A DNA stretch of 64,000 bases from contig CAMFKI010000001.1 of the NCBI GenBank assembly GCA_945957365.1, positions 124,001-188,000 of the forward strand. The letters run 5' to 3'. This document shows positions 17,148 to 32,661 of this stretch, one piece after another. A program made the position numbers and the translations under genes. The notes under the pieces are model-generated. The model did not search any database. It saw nothing but the letters and a program-made list of their open reading frames with translations, and was not told the origin of the DNA. Source of the stretch: an uncultured Alphaproteobacteria bacterium. GTDB lineage: Bacteria > Pseudomonadota > Alphaproteobacteria > Rhizobiales > Aestuariivirgaceae. How positions within the stretch are numbered: the stretch's first letter is position 1; each line of letters opens with the position of its first letter.

Positions 17148-17992
17148 CCCTCTCCGGTCTCCTTCGCCAGCAAGTCCTTCTCGCGCTGCTCCCTGCGCTT
17201 CTCGTGCGCGCGGGTCAGCGAGGACACGATGCCGCGCAGCGAGCGCACCTCCTGCTCGGTCAGTTCGGCCCGGCCGAAAACATTCCGGATGTTGCGCATC
17301 ATGCCGGGCTTCTTGTCCTCGGTCTTGAAGAAGCCGGCGACGTCGAGTTCATGCTCGAGATGGTCGAAGAAGCCGAACAGCTCCTCCTTGGTGGCGGGAC
17401 GCGTGTCCGGCGTCTGCAGGCCCGGGCCTTCGAGGGCAGGAAGCTCCGGCGTCTTCTGGCCCAGGCTCTCGGCCTGGTCCTTGTACCACTCATAGCTCAT
17501 CAGCAGCACCGCCTGCGCGATGTTGATCGAGGCGAAGGCCGGGTTCACCGGCGCGGTGACGATCACGTCGGCCTTGGAGATCTCGTCGTTGTTGAGCCCG
17601 GTGCGCTCGCGCCCGAACAGGATCGCCACCTTCTCGCCCCGGGCTACGCGCGCGCGCATGTCGGCGCCCGCCTGCTCCGGCGTGATCACTTCCTTGATCA
17701 TGCCGCGCGGCCTCGCCGTCGTGGCATAGACGTAGTTCACGTCCTTCAGGCAGTCGTCGAGCGTCTGGTGAACCGCGGCGTTCTCGATGATCCAGTTGGC
17801 GCCCGACGACGAGGTCAGCGCCTTCTCGTTCGGCCAGCCGTCGCGCGGGTCCATCAGCCGCATCTCGTGCAGCCCGAAATTGGCCATGGCGCGCGCCGCC
17901 GTGCCGATGTTCTCGCCCAGCTGCGGGTTCACCAGCACCGCGATCGGCGCGGGCCCCAGCACCTGATTCTTGGTCTTGTCGGTTCCAGCCAT
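17144..17992 (-). CDS. trmJ: tRNA (cytidine/uridine-2'-O-)-methyltransferase TrmJ
   Basis: A 282-residue SPOUT-class methyltransferase. Motifs of the family are NIGTAARAMANFGL (residues about 28-41), ILFGRERTGLNNDE and SINIAQAVLLMSYEWYK, which form the trefoil knot that binds S-adenosylmethionine. TrmJ methylates the 2'-hydroxyl of position 32 in tRNA anticodon loops. The C-terminal extension (about residues 175-280, FGFFDHLEHELDVAGFF and a basic tail) is typical of the proteobacterial enzyme. It overlaps murI by four bases. Confidence 0.92.
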   Translation of the reverse strand: MAGTDKTKNQVLGPAPIAVLVNPQLGENIGTAARAMANFGLHEMRLMDPRDGWPNEKALTSSSGANWIIENAAVHQTLDDCLKDVNYVYATTARPRGMIKEVITPEQAGADMRARVARGEKVAILFGRERTGLNNDEISKADVIVTAPVNPAFASINIAQAVLLMSYEWYKDQAESLGQKTPELPALEGPGLQTPDTRPATKEELFGFFDHLEHELDVAGFFKTEDKKPGMMRNIRNVFGRAELTEQEVRSLRGIVSSLTRAHEKRREQREKDLLAKETGEG

Positions 17993-18163
17993 GATGGCCG
18001 GGAATTAGCGAAATTGCCGGGGCCGCGCCAGCGCGTTGATCGCCGGGCCGAACTGCCGCCGGCACTACCGGAGTGTGGTGGCGGTCCCGCCGGCCGCGGC
18101 GCAAGCTCGCGCTTTCAATCCGTGCTGTGCCGTGCCGGATCCTCGCCCGCAGGAGAAGCCACG

Positions 18164-19123
18164 ATGAGCAAGTACCGCGCCAGCCTGCCCCAGCTCGATG
18201 GCCGTCCCTTCCTCTCCGACAGCGGCCTCGAGACCACGCTGGTCTTCCTCGAGGGCATCGATCTTCCCTGTTTTGCTGCCTTCCCGCTGCTCGATCAGCC
18301 CGCGGGACGCGCCGCCCTCTCCCGCTACGCCGAGCGCCACCTCGCCATCGCGCTGCGCGACGGGCGCGGCTTCATCCTCGACACGCCGACCTGGCGCGCC
18401 AACGCCGACTGGGGCGCCAGGCTCGGCTATTCGCCCGCCGCACTCGACCGCATCAACCGCGAGGCCGTCGCCACGGCGCTGGCGCTGCGGGCCGAAGCCG
18501 AGACGGCGGCAACACCCATCGTCGTCAACGGCGTGCTGGGCCCGCGCGGCGACGGCTACCGGCCGGAGAGCCTGATGACGGCGGCCGAGGCCCGGGCCTA
18601 TCACCTGCCGCAGATGGCGAGCTTCGCTGCGGCCGGCGCCGACATGGCCACCGCCACGACCATGACCCACGTCGGGGAGGCTGCCGGCATCGCGCAGGCC
18701 GGACTGGACGCCGGCCTGCCGGTGGTCGTCTCCTTCACCGTCGAGACCGATGGCCGCCTGCCCACCGGCCAGACGCTCGCCGAGGCCATTGCGGCAACCG
18801 ACGAGGCCACGGCGGGCGCCCCCGCCTACTACATGGTGAACTGCGCCCACCCGGAGCACTTCCGCGACGGGCTGGATGGGGACGCCGCATGGATGCAACG
18901 CCTCCGCGGCATCCGGGCCAATGCCTCGCGCCAGAGCCACGCCGAACTCGACGCCGCCACCGAACTCGATGCCGGGAACCCCGTGGAGCTGGCCGCCGAT
19001 TATGCCGCCCTCCTGGCGCGGCACCCGCAGATCAGCGTGCTCGGCGGCTGCTGCGGCACCGACCACCGCCACATCGAGCAGATCTCGGGTGTGCTCGCGC
19101 CGGCGGGTGCGCGGGGCGCCTGA
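18164..19123 (+). CDS. Homocysteine S-methyltransferase family protein
   Basis: A 319-residue zinc-dependent methyltransferase of the Hcy-binding (Pfam S-methyl_trans) family. The zinc cysteines are visible: one in YMVNCAHPEH and a pair in LGGCCGTDHRH. The start LSDSGLETTLVFLEGIDLPCFAAFPLL and the TPTWRANADWG segment fit the MmuM-like branch, which moves a methyl group from S-methylmethionine or a related donor to homocysteine. The donor cannot be told from sequence. The ATG at 18164 follows AGGAGAAG, so the much longer open frame upstream is not used. It is convergent with the MFS gene at 19130. Confidence 0.85.
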   Translation: MSKYRASLPQLDGRPFLSDSGLETTLVFLEGIDLPCFAAFPLLDQPAGRAALSRYAERHLAIALRDGRGFILDTPTWRANADWGARLGYSPAALDRINREAVATALALRAEAETAATPIVVNGVLGPRGDGYRPESLMTAAEARAYHLPQMASFAAAGADMATATTMTHVGEAAGIAQAGLDAGLPVVVSFTVETDGRLPTGQTLAEAIAATDEATAGAPAYYMVNCAHPEHFRDGLDGDAAWMQRLRGIRANASRQSHAELDAATELDAGNPVELAADYAALLARHPQISVLGGCCGTDHRHIEQISGVLAPAGARGA

Positions 19124-19129
19124 CGGACC

Positions 19130-20368
19130 TTAGCCCCGCCCGTCGAGCCGCCGCGCGGTCCTGAGTTCCGGGAACCAGCGCGACCAGAAGAAGGCGACGC
19201 CCATGGTGCCTGCCCCGCCCGCCGCCACCGCTGCAACCGCCCCGATCAGCCGGGCCACCATGCCGGCACGGAACTCGCCCAGCTCGTTGGAAGCCCCGAT
19301 GAAGACGCGGTTCACCGCGTTCACCCGCCCACGGACCTCGTCGGGCGTCCAGAGCTGCAGCAGCGTCTCGCGGATATAGACGCTGACCATGTCGCAGGCC
19401 CCCATCAGCACCAGCGCGGCGATCGACAGCGGCACCGACTTCGAGAGACCGAACACCATTGTGAACAGTCCGAACAGCGCCACGAAGATGAAGAGGATGC
19501 GCCCGGCATGGTCCCTGATGCCGTAGCGCGCCAGGTAGAGCGCCATCGACACCGCGCCGACGCCCGGTGCGGCGCGCAGCAGGCCCAGCCCCCACGGCCC
19601 CACGTCGAGGATGTCGCGCGCATAGACCGGCAGCAGCGCCACCGCGCCGCCGAGCAGCACCGCGAAGAGGTCGAGCGAGACGGCCCCCAGAACGATCTTC
19701 TCCCGCCGGATGAAGGCGAAGCCGGCAAACAGCGTGCCGAGTGTCGTTTCCTCGGCGGCCGTCTCGCGGGTCTGCGGCACCCGCCCGATGGCGAGGATCA
19801 GCACCGCGGCGATCGCCACCAATGCCAGCGCCACACCAAAGGCCACGGGGCCGGCGATGCCATAGAGCAGGCCGCCCGCCACCGGCCCCGCGATGTTCGC
19901 CGTCTGCCAGATCATGGTGGTGAGCGAGATCGCATGCGCGATCGCCTCCTTCGGCACGAGGTTGGGGGCGAGCGCGTCGGAGGACGGGTTCATGAAGGCC
20001 CGCCCGATCCCCAGCACCACCAGGATGCCGAAGACCGGGGTCACGTTGCTGGGGTGCGACATCGTGAACAGCAGCAACCCCAGCGCGCAGAGCGCCTCCA
20101 GCGTCAGGCAGGCCGCCATGATCAGGCGGCGGTTGAAGCGGTCGGCGGCGAGCCCCGTCACCAGCACCAGGAGCAGCGGCGGCAGGAATTGCGCCAGCCC
20201 GACATAGCCAAGGTAGAGCGGGTCACGCGTGATGTCATAGATCTCCCAGCCGACCGAGACCGACATGATCTGCACGGCAAAGGATGTGCAGCCGATGGCG
20301 ATCCAGTACAGAACGAACTTGGGATGCCGAAGTGCATTGTTCTCGGCGGAGGCGCGAAGTGTCGTCAT
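19130..20368 (-). CDS. MFS transporter, EntS/MFS_3 type
   Basis: A 412-residue 12-helix major facilitator. Features include SVSVGWEIYDITRDPLYLG at helix 1, GLAADRFNRRLIM (motif A) after helix 2, and PDEVRGRVNAVNRVFIGASNELGEF after helix 10, a pattern of the EntS-like MFS_3 branch. These proteins often export siderophores or drugs, but no siderophore genes are nearby, so the substrate is open. Its 3' end is 6 bases from the convergent methyltransferase gene. Confidence 0.85.
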   Translation of the reverse strand: MTTLRASAENNALRHPKFVLYWIAIGCTSFAVQIMSVSVGWEIYDITRDPLYLGYVGLAQFLPPLLLVLVTGLAADRFNRRLIMAACLTLEALCALGLLLFTMSHPSNVTPVFGILVVLGIGRAFMNPSSDALAPNLVPKEAIAHAISLTTMIWQTANIAGPVAGGLLYGIAGPVAFGVALALVAIAAVLILAIGRVPQTRETAAEETTLGTLFAGFAFIRREKIVLGAVSLDLFAVLLGGAVALLPVYARDILDVGPWGLGLLRAAPGVGAVSMALYLARYGIRDHAGRILFIFVALFGLFTMVFGLSKSVPLSIAALVLMGACDMVSVYIRETLLQLWTPDEVRGRVNAVNRVFIGASNELGEFRAGMVARLIGAVAAVAAGGAGTMGVAFFWSRWFPELRTARRLDGRG

Positions 20369-20714
20369 GGCGATTGCTTAGAAGATCACAATGTCCGATG
20401 CACCCACTATTCCCGGCTGTTGCCACGGGCCCCGGCAGGGGTCGTCGCCCACGCTACGGAACGTCGCAGAACCGCCTGATATTTCTTGAACATTGCTTGC
20501 AACAGCGCAGCGAAGGCACCTAACATCGCCCGACATGATTCAGAGCCCTTCCACCACAGGCCGACCCCCCGGCCCGCTTGCCCGGCGGCCCATTGCCCCG
20601 GCGGACCTGTCACAAGGGAAAATTCCACCAATGCGCGTGCCGGCGACGGAAGACCCGCGAAGGTCGCAATCGCGTCACGTGCCAGACCGCCCCTCCCATG
20701 CCCGCGGGTGATCG
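20369..20714. other. Intergenic region between divergent MFS genes
   Basis: About 345 bases that must contain promoters for both divergent transporters. Short open frames exist but lack ribosome sites and protein-like composition. No repeat, operator or terminator was recognised. Confidence 0.4.
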
Positions 20715-22268
20715 ATGAGCAGCATGACTGAGGCCGCCAGCCCGCCTGCCGCGTCCGTCAGGCTGTGGATCGGCTTTGCCGCCATGTCCTTCGGCATGTT
20801 CATGGCGGTGCTCGACATCCAGATCGTGGTCACCTCCCTGCCGGCGATCCAGGGCGCGCTGCGCATCGGTGCCGACGTCATGAGCTGGGTGCAGACCGCC
20901 TACCTCATCGCCGAGGTGATCGCCATTCCGCTCACCGGGCTGCTCACCCGGATCTTCTCGCTCAAATATATTTTCGCCCTGGCGATCACCGGCTTCACCC
21001 TCGCCTCCATCGGCTGCGCGATGAGCAACGGCTTCGCCTCGCTCATCGTGATGCGGGTGATCCAGGGCTTCAGCGGCGGCCTGCTCATTCCGCTGGTGTT
21101 CTCCGCGATCTTCACCTTCTTCCGGCCCGGCCTGGAGCAGACCATCGCCACCTCGATCGCCGGCGTGCTGGCGATCCTCGCCCCGGCCTTCGGGCCGATC
21201 GGCGGCGGCTACATCACGCATCACCTGTCATGGCACTGGCTGTTCCTGGTCAACGTTCTGCCGGGCATCCTGAGCCTGGCCGTCGGCCTGTTGTGCCTGC
21301 CCACGGCCGAGCGCCAGTTCGGGCTGCTGCGCCGCATGGACTGGATGTCGCTCGTCGCCATCGCGGCCGGACTCGCGGCCATCGAGATGGGCCTCAAGAA
21401 CGCGCCGAACGACGGCTGGCTGTCGCCCCAGGTGCTGGCGCTGCTGGCGCTGTCGGCGCTGTGCATCGGCTGGGCCACCCGGCGCAAGCAGCCGGTCGTC
21501 GAGTTCGCCCTGCTGCGCAACCGCAACCTCGCCTTCGGCTGCGCGGTGAGCTTCCTGCTCGGCGCCAGCCTCTATGGCTCGGGCTACATCATGCCGGTGT
21601 TCCTCGCCTTCGTGCGCAAGCACGACCCGCTGGACATCGGCACCATCATCCTCGTCACCGGCATCACGCAGCTCATCACCGCGCCCATCGCGGTGATGCT
21701 CGACCGGCGCTTTCCCGCCCGGCCGCTCGCCGCCATCGGCTTCGCCGGCCTCACCGTGGGCCTCGCCATGAGCGGCTTCCAGAATGTCAACACCGACTAC
21801 GACGCCATGTACTGGCCGCAGGTGGTGCGCGGCTCCTTCATGGCGCTGTGCATGCTGCCGCTGACGCGGCTTTCCCTTGGCCTCCTGCCGGTGGACAAGG
21901 TGAGCGACGCCAGCGGGCTCTACAATCTGTCGCGCAATCTCGGCGGCGCCATCGGCATCGCGCTCGCCGACACGGTGATCTTCAGCCGCGCCCCCATCCA
22001 CGCCGAGTTCCTCACCGACCTGATCAAGAGCGATGCCGCGCAGGCCGCGCCCATCCTCGGCCTGCCGGTGAGCGACGTGCCCGCCCCCGACGATGCCATG
22101 GGCCTGATTTCCATCATGGATGCGATCCAGGACGCGAGCGTCACGCTTGCCATCAACGAGGCCTGGCTGATGTTCGCCGCGATCACCGCGGTGTCGATCC
22201 TGCTGCTGTGGGTGATGGGCCCCCTGCGCAACGGCAACCCGCTCGCCTCCAAGCTGCCGCCCACCTGA
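20715..22268 (+). CDS. MFS multidrug exporter, DHA2 (EmrB-like) family
   Basis: A 517-residue protein with 14 expected membrane helices, the DHA2 layout. Motifs: MAVLDIQIVVTSLPAIQ at helix 1 (DHA2 motif D1), WVQTAYLIAEVIAIPLTG, and a GIAxxxGPxxGG-like antiporter motif in LAILAPAFGPIGGGYI. Such proteins export drugs by proton antiport, often with an EmrA periplasmic adaptor, but none is adjacent. The start has two nearby ATGs (20715 and 20724). It is convergent with the glycosyltransferase, with 3 bases between stops. Confidence 0.88.
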   Translation: MSSMTEAASPPAASVRLWIGFAAMSFGMFMAVLDIQIVVTSLPAIQGALRIGADVMSWVQTAYLIAEVIAIPLTGLLTRIFSLKYIFALAITGFTLASIGCAMSNGFASLIVMRVIQGFSGGLLIPLVFSAIFTFFRPGLEQTIATSIAGVLAILAPAFGPIGGGYITHHLSWHWLFLVNVLPGILSLAVGLLCLPTAERQFGLLRRMDWMSLVAIAAGLAAIEMGLKNAPNDGWLSPQVLALLALSALCIGWATRRKQPVVEFALLRNRNLAFGCAVSFLLGASLYGSGYIMPVFLAFVRKHDPLDIGTIILVTGITQLITAPIAVMLDRRFPARPLAAIGFAGLTVGLAMSGFQNVNTDYDAMYWPQVVRGSFMALCMLPLTRLSLGLLPVDKVSDASGLYNLSRNLGGAIGIALADTVIFSRAPIHAEFLTDLIKSDAAQAAPILGLPVSDVPAPDDAMGLISIMDAIQDASVTLAINEAWLMFAAITAVSILLLWVMGPLRNGNPLASKLPPT

Positions 22269-22271
22269 CGC

Positions 22272-22991
22272 CTAGCGGATGTCGCGGTAGCTGCTGGTCA
22301 CCGGGCGCTTCAGCACCGCTTCGGACAGGAAGTTCAGGGCATAGACGGCGGCGGTGCGGAACAGTCCCTCGGCCTTCAGCCGCCGGGCCGAGGTCTGCAT
22401 CACCAGCTCCATCAAGAAGCGCACCCGGCCCACCGCCGAGAGCCGCCGCGCGATGTCGGTATCCTCGCCATAGAAGGCGATCGTCTGGTCGAAGCCGCCG
22501 ATCTTGAGAAGCGCTTCGCGGCGCGCCGCGAAATTGCCGCCCACCGCCATGTAGCCGGTCATTGCCGATACCGGCAGGGCCAGCCACCAGTAGCCGCGCA
22601 CCAGGAACTTCGAGACGGCTGACAGGTCGTAATAGACATAGGGACCGCTGACGCAGACCGTGCCGGGGTCGGCCTCGAAGCTCTCCACCACGGTGCGGAT
22701 CCAGCCCTTCGGCATCTTGGTGTCGGCATCGACGTAGCCGATGACGACGCCCTGCGCCTCGTCGAGGCCGCGCTGCCGGGCCTTTGTCAGACCCTTGTCA
22801 GGCTCGTGGACGACGCGCACACCGGGGAAGCCGGAGGCGATTTCGGACGTGCGGTCGGTGCTGGCATTGTCGATGACCACGACCTCGACCGGGCCGCACT
22901 CGCAGGTCGCGACTTCGTCCAGTACATGCCGCAGGCACTCCCCCAGGTACGCTTCTTCGTTATAGGCGGGGATCACGATACTGAGTTTCAC
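22272..22991 (-). CDS. Glycosyltransferase family 2
   Basis: A 239-residue GT-A fold glycosyltransferase. It starts SIVIPAYNEEAYL, has the nucleotide-binding VVVIDNASTDRTSEIA, the metal-binding DXD as VIGYVDADTKMP (about residue 92-94) and the acceptor-side FYGEDTDIARRL with the expected catalytic acidic residues. A hydrophobic stretch near residues 130-150 may contact the membrane. No other polysaccharide genes are adjacent, so the product is unknown. Confidence 0.85.
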   Translation of the reverse strand: MKLSIVIPAYNEEAYLGECLRHVLDEVATCECGPVEVVVIDNASTDRTSEIASGFPGVRVVHEPDKGLTKARQRGLDEAQGVVIGYVDADTKMPKGWIRTVVESFEADPGTVCVSGPYVYYDLSAVSKFLVRGYWWLALPVSAMTGYMAVGGNFAARREALLKIGGFDQTIAFYGEDTDIARRLSAVGRVRFLMELVMQTSARRLKAEGLFRTAAVYALNFLSEAVLKRPVTSSYRDIR

Positions 22992-23158
22992 GATGGGGAT
23001 GGTTTCCGCGGCGGCAGCTGGGTCAAGGCGTTCACAACCAAGCCGCTACTGCAGACTGCGCGGCAGCACAAGGGCTGGCGTGCTGTCGACGCGGGCGACA
23101 TCCATGCAGGCGGCGGGGGAAGGCCGCCACCATTCCGCCATGCCCCTGGGCAGGACCA

Positions 23159-26275
<3,117 letters not shown>

Positions 26276-26298
26276 GCGGCTGACTTTCCCCATTCATC

Positions 26299-26368
26299 AT
26301 GGCCGGGCTCGTCCCGGCCATATTCATTCCGTCGGTGGCGTGGAGTGCCAGCTTGCGCTGGCATGACG
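26299..26368. repeat. Hairpin plus right half of repeat B
   Basis: A perfect hairpin ATGGCCGGG-CTCGT-CCCGGCCAT (26299-26321) starts 23 bases after the icd stop and may help end that transcript, though only ATTCATT follows it. It is followed by TGCCAGC-TTGC-GCTGGCA and ATGACG (26346-26368), the right hairpin and outer arm of repeat B with its loop changed from TTTC to TTGC. Confidence 0.65.
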
Positions 26369-26416
26369 GCACGTTTTGATGTCGACCCTCGCCCCGTTCT
26401 GCGCGATACTCCTCGC

Positions 26417-26872
26417 ATGACAGACACCTTCGCCACCGGAGGCTGCCAGTGCGGCGCCGTCCGTTACATCATCACCGAGCCCTTCGAGAACCCGCACATC
26501 TGCCACTGCCGCATGTGCCAGAAGGCGGTCGGCAACTACTTCGCCGCTTTCGTCAGCACACGGAGGAGCGGCCTCACCTGGACGAAGGGCGAGCCCTCCT
26601 TCTTCCGCAGTTCCGAAATCGTGCAACGCGGCTTCTGCAAGGACTGCGGCACGCCGCTGACCTTCGCCTATGACACCAAGGACAGGATCGCGGTTTCGAT
26701 CGGCTCGCTGGATCATCCGGAGGCGGTGACGCCGGTTCGGCAGTACGGACTGGAGTCGTGCCTCCCCGCTTTCGAGAGGCTTCACACCCTGCCGGGATCG
26801 ACGACGGAGGATGACATCCCCGCCGATTTCCGCGAGAGGCTGAAGAGCCGGCAGCATCCGGATAGGGATTAG
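26417..26872 (+). CDS. GFA family zinc protein, copy 1
   Basis: A 151-residue protein of the GFA/CENP-V family (glutathione-dependent formaldehyde-activating fold). Zinc cysteines are GGCQCGAVRY, HICHCRMCQK and GFCKDCGTPL. Most family members have no proven activity, and the original formaldehyde role is disputed. A paralogue with the same motifs lies at 29061, on the other side of kup. The ATG at 26417 is preceded by ACTCCTCGC, not a strong ribosome site. Confidence 0.85.
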   Translation: MTDTFATGGCQCGAVRYIITEPFENPHICHCRMCQKAVGNYFAAFVSTRRSGLTWTKGEPSFFRSSEIVQRGFCKDCGTPLTFAYDTKDRIAVSIGSLDHPEAVTPVRQYGLESCLPAFERLHTLPGSTTEDDIPADFRERLKSRQHPDRD

Positions 26873-26890
26873 GCGCGCTGCCCGGAAAAC

Positions 26891-26965
26891 ACGTCCCCCG
26901 GGCCTCGACCCGTGAGCCTCTTTACCGTGCCCAAAAAGATGCGCGGATCAAGTCCGCGCAAGGTG
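26891..26965. repeat. Mosaic repeat family A, copy 3 (left half decayed)
   Basis: The right half is intact: AAAAAGAT, hairpin GCGCGGA-TCAAG-TCCGCGC, AAGGTG. The left half keeps CCCGGGCCTCGACCCG and CTCTTT but its stem has several mismatches, so only part of the junction could form. Confidence 0.65.
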
Positions 26966-26992
26966 AGTAGAGGGTTCTACCAGGACCGATCT

Positions 26993-28915
26993 CTACACCG
27001 TCACCTGGCTTCCCACCTCGATCACCCGTCCCGGCGGCAGGCGGAAATAGCTGCTCGCATCGTTCGCATTGCGCGCCATCATGATGAACAGCTTGTCCTG
27101 CCAGGCCGGCATGCCCTGGTACTTCGAGGCGCGCACGCTGCGCCGCGACAGGAAGAACGAGGTGTCCATCATCGAGAAGCTCATCTGGTCCTTGGGAATC
27201 GCCAGCAGGGTTGCCGGCACGTTGGGATTCTCCATGAAGCCGAAGGTGGCCTCGATGCGCCAGAAGCGGTCCGACAGCGGCTCGATCTTCAGCCGCCGGT
27301 TGGCCTGCACCACCGGCACGGTGGCGCTCTTCACCGTGTAGATGACGTTGCGCTCATGCAGCACCTTGTAGTGCTTGAGGCTGTGCAGTAGCGCGGTGGG
27401 CGCACTTTCGGTGTCGCCCGTCAGGAATACCGCGGTGCCCGGAACGGTGGGCGGCGGCCGCCTCGTCAGCGAGCCGACGAGATCCTTCAGCGGCACTTCG
27501 GACAGCCTGGTCTTCTCGGCGAGCAGGCGCGAGCCCTCGCGCCATGTCCACATGAGCAGGAAGATCGCGCCGCCCAGCGCCAGCGGCATCCAGCCGCCCT
27601 CGACGATCTTCAGCGAATTGGCGCCGAAGAACACAAGGTCGAGCGCCAGCAGCGGCAGCATGATGGGCAGCACCACCCACAGCGGCCACTTCCAGTGCTT
27701 CCACATCACCGCGATGGCCATGATGGCGGTGACCACCATGGTGCCGGTGACCGCGATGCCATAGGCACTGGCGAGTGCGCCCGACGACTTGAAGGCGAGC
27801 ACCAGCACGATGACGCCGGCGAGCAGCATCCAGTTCACCTGCGGCAGGTAGGTCTGCCCGGCGTGCGACTCCGAGGTGAAGCGGATTTCCATGCGCGGCA
27901 GCAGGCCCAGCTGGATCGCCTGCTGGGTGAGCGAGAAGGCGCCGGTGATGACCGCCTGGCTGGCGATGATGGTGGCGGCGGTGGCCAGCACCACCATGGG
28001 CACGAGGCCCCAGTCGGGCAGCATGCGGAAGAACGGATTGTCGATGGTGCCGGGATTGGCCAGCAGCAGGGCACCCTGCCCGAGATAATTGAGCAGCAAG
28101 GACGGCAGCACCACCACGAGCCAGGCGGAGCGGATCGGCTTCTTGCCGAAATGCCCGAGGTCGGCATAGAGCGCCTCGGCGCCGGTGACCGCGAGGAAGA
28201 CCGCGCCCAGCGTGATCAGCCCGACGACGCCGTGGTTCTGCAGGTAGTGCACCGCCTTCAGCGGATTGAAGGCCATCAGCACCGAGGGATTGCCGGCAAT
28301 GTGATAGAGCCCGATCGCCGCCAGGGCCAGGAACCAGACCAGCGTGATGGGGCCGAAGAAGGCCGCCACCCGGCCCGTACCCTGCGATTGCACCAGGAAC
28401 AGGCCGAAGATGATGATGAGCGTCAACGGCAGCACGAAGGGTTCGAAATCCGGCGTGACCACGTTGAGGCCCTCGACCGCCGAGAGCACCGAGATTGCCG
28501 GCGTGATGATCGCATCGCCGTAGAACAGGGCGGCACCGATCATGCCGAGAACCGCGATCCAGGTGATGGACTTGCCGAAGGCGCGCTGGGCGAGCGCCAT
28601 GAGGGAGAGCGTGCCGCCCTCGCCCTTGTTGTCGGCGTTGAGCAGGATCAGCACATATTTGACCGTGACGACGAGAATCAGCGACCAGATGATCAGCGAC
28701 AGCACGCCGTGAACCAGCGCCTCGGAGATCACCCCATCCTTGCGGATGCCGGCCAGCACCGCCTCGCGCAGCGCATAGAGCGGGCTGGTGCCGATGTCGC
28801 CATAGACCACGCCGATGGAGCCGAGTGCGAGAACGAGAAATCCGGGCGGTCGGGGATGGTGTCCCGCGATGGATGCGTCCTCGGCGGCTTCGCCCACGTC
28901 GTTCACAGCGGTCAC
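26993..28915 (-). CDS. kup: Potassium uptake protein Kup
   Basis: A 640-residue low-affinity K+/H+ symporter. Twelve membrane helices fill residues 25-430, beginning [24 protein letters not shown], the family signature. A hydrophilic C-terminal domain of about 200 residues follows and ends [15 protein letters not shown] chose a GTG start at 28915 because GAGGAGGG lies 7 bases before it; an ATG at 28993 gives 666 residues but has no ribosome site. It is flanked by two GFA-family genes on the opposite strand. Confidence 0.93.
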   Translation of the reverse strand: MTAVNDVGEAAEDASIAGHHPRPPGFLVLALGSIGVVYGDIGTSPLYALREAVLAGIRKDGVISEALVHGVLSLIIWSLILVVTVKYVLILLNADNKGEGGTLSLMALAQRAFGKSITWIAVLGMIGAALFYGDAIITPAISVLSAVEGLNVVTPDFEPFVLPLTLIIIFGLFLVQSQGTGRVAAFFGPITLVWFLALAAIGLYHIAGNPSVLMAFNPLKAVHYLQNHGVVGLITLGAVFLAVTGAEALYADLGHFGKKPIRSAWLVVVLPSLLLNYLGQGALLLANPGTIDNPFFRMLPDWGLVPMVVLATAATIIASQAVITGAFSLTQQAIQLGLLPRMEIRFTSESHAGQTYLPQVNWMLLAGVIVLVLAFKSSGALASAYGIAVTGTMVVTAIMAIAVMWKHWKWPLWVVLPIMLPLLALDLVFFGANSLKIVEGGWMPLALGGAIFLLMWTWREGSRLLAEKTRLSEVPLKDLVGSLTRRPPPTVPGTAVFLTGDTESAPTALLHSLKHYKVLHERNVIYTVKSATVPVVQANRRLKIEPLSDRFWRIEATFGFMENPNVPATLLAIPKDQMSFSMMDTSFFLSRRSVRASKYQGMPAWQDKLFIMMARNANDASSYFRLPPGRVIEVGSQVTV

Positions 28916-29060
28916 AATATGACCCTCCTCTTCATGCTGCAGTGCAGCAAGAGCGGCGATATGCGCCTTCGCCCATAGGTTTACCCGCGCCATTCGAGCA
29001 AGTCAGCCTTGCATTTTCGGAAGCGTAAGCATTACGTTCCCACGCCGTGAGGAGAAGTTC

Positions 29061-29537
29061 ATGATCGAGATACACACCGGAGGTTGCCAGTGCGGTGCCG
29101 TCCGCTACCGGATCGAGGGGCCGCTGGGCGATGCCGGCTTCTGCCATTGCCGCATGTGCCAGAAGGCTTTCGGCTCGCTGGGGGCGCCGCTGGTGAGCGT
29201 CGAACCGCAGCAGTTCCGCTGGACCCGCGGCGAACCCGCCACCTTCCGGTCCTCGCCCGTGGTGGCGCGCGGATTCTGCCGCGACTGCGGCACGCCGCTG
29301 TTCATGCTGGAGGATGACTTCGGCCCGATCGAGCTTTCGATCGGCTCGCTCGACGATCCCAATGCCGCAGCGCCCGACCATGTGGTGGGGGTGGAGAGCA
29401 AGTTGCACTGGGCCGACTCGCTGCCCGGGCTACCCGCGAAGCGCACCGAGGACGATCGCACGCCGGAAGCCCTGACGAAGCTCGCCTCGCTGCAGCATCC
29501 GGACCACGACACGGAAGAGTGGCCGGTGAAGGGGTAG
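29061..29537 (+). CDS. GFA family zinc protein, copy 2
   Basis: A 158-residue paralogue of the protein at 26417, with the same zinc motifs: GGCQCGAVRY, GFCHCRMCQK and GFCRDCGTPL. The C-terminal part (LASLQHPDHDTEEWP) also resembles copy 1 (RLKSRQHPDRD). A GGAGAAG ribosome site precedes the ATG. It is divergent from kup, and the 145-base gap between them should hold both promoters. Confidence 0.85.
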   Translation: MIEIHTGGCQCGAVRYRIEGPLGDAGFCHCRMCQKAFGSLGAPLVSVEPQQFRWTRGEPATFRSSPVVARGFCRDCGTPLFMLEDDFGPIELSIGSLDDPNAAAPDHVVGVESKLHWADSLPGLPAKRTEDDRTPEALTKLASLQHPDHDTEEWPVKG

Positions 29538-29589
29538 CCGCCACTGTCGGTCACTGCCTAGCACGCCTCTGGGCAACGCTACCTGTCTT

Positions 29590-29666
29590 CACCTTGCCCC
29601 GGCTCGACCGGGGCACCCTTTTCGCCACCACCAAAAAGGATCGCCGGGTCAAGCCCGGCGAAGGTG
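29590..29666. repeat. Mosaic repeat family A, copy 4
   Basis: Outer arms CACCTT/AAGGTG, hairpin GCCCCGG-CTCGA-CCGGGGC, inner arms CCCTTTT/AAAAAGG, hairpin CGCCGGG-TCAAG-CCCGGCG. It is a nearly perfect copy, between a GFA gene and the end of alaS. Confidence 0.85.
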
Positions 29667-29708
29667 AGTGTGAAAACGGGCAGCAGCGGCCACCCGTGGC
29701 CGTAAGCG

Positions 29709-32369
<2,661 letters not shown>

Positions 32370-32528
32370 GGTACGCCCGGCGAATGAGAGGTGGAGATTG
32401 GGGCGGTCTTAATGGCGGGAGGCGGCGCTGTCCACCGGTCTTCCCTCCGCCTGCCAGGCTCGTCCGTCCCGGACGTCCGCCCGGCAGGACCGGACGGGAC
32501 CGCAAGCCTGCAAGACGGCACCGCCAGT

Positions 32529-32568
32529 CGAAACGGAACAGCGCCCCCCGCGGGGTGGCGGAGGGCGC
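32529..32568 (-). terminator. Probable terminator of recA
   Basis: On the minus strand, arms GCGCCCTCC and GGGGGGCGC (one G-T pair) with a 10-base loop are followed by TGTTCCGTTTCG. It lies about 90 bases after the recA stop. A second hairpin, CCGGACGCC/GGCGTCCGG (32604-32633), sits between it and recA but has its T-run (ATTTT) on the plus-strand side. Confidence 0.5.
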
Positions 32569-32661
32569 CGGCTCATGCGGTGTGGGGCAAACACCGTGGG
32601 CGGCCGGACGCCCACTTGGGGCCAGGCGTCCGGATTTTCAGGCCTGGAGTCGGAAGGCCGG

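Noticed and set aside
17204..18163. Upstream extension of the homocysteine methyltransferase frame
   Set aside because: It is antisense to trmJ, and a clear AGGAGAAG ribosome site points to the ATG at 18164.
20486..20731. 81-codon frame upstream of the DHA2 exporter
   Set aside because: Composition is not protein-like (Arg, Pro, Ala rich) and it overlaps the exporter start without a ribosome site.
32604..32640. Hairpin CCGGACGCC/GGCGTCCGG with ATTTT after recA
   Set aside because: The T-run is on the plus-strand side, opposite to recA and alaS transcription, and no plus-strand gene ends here, so it was not called a terminator.
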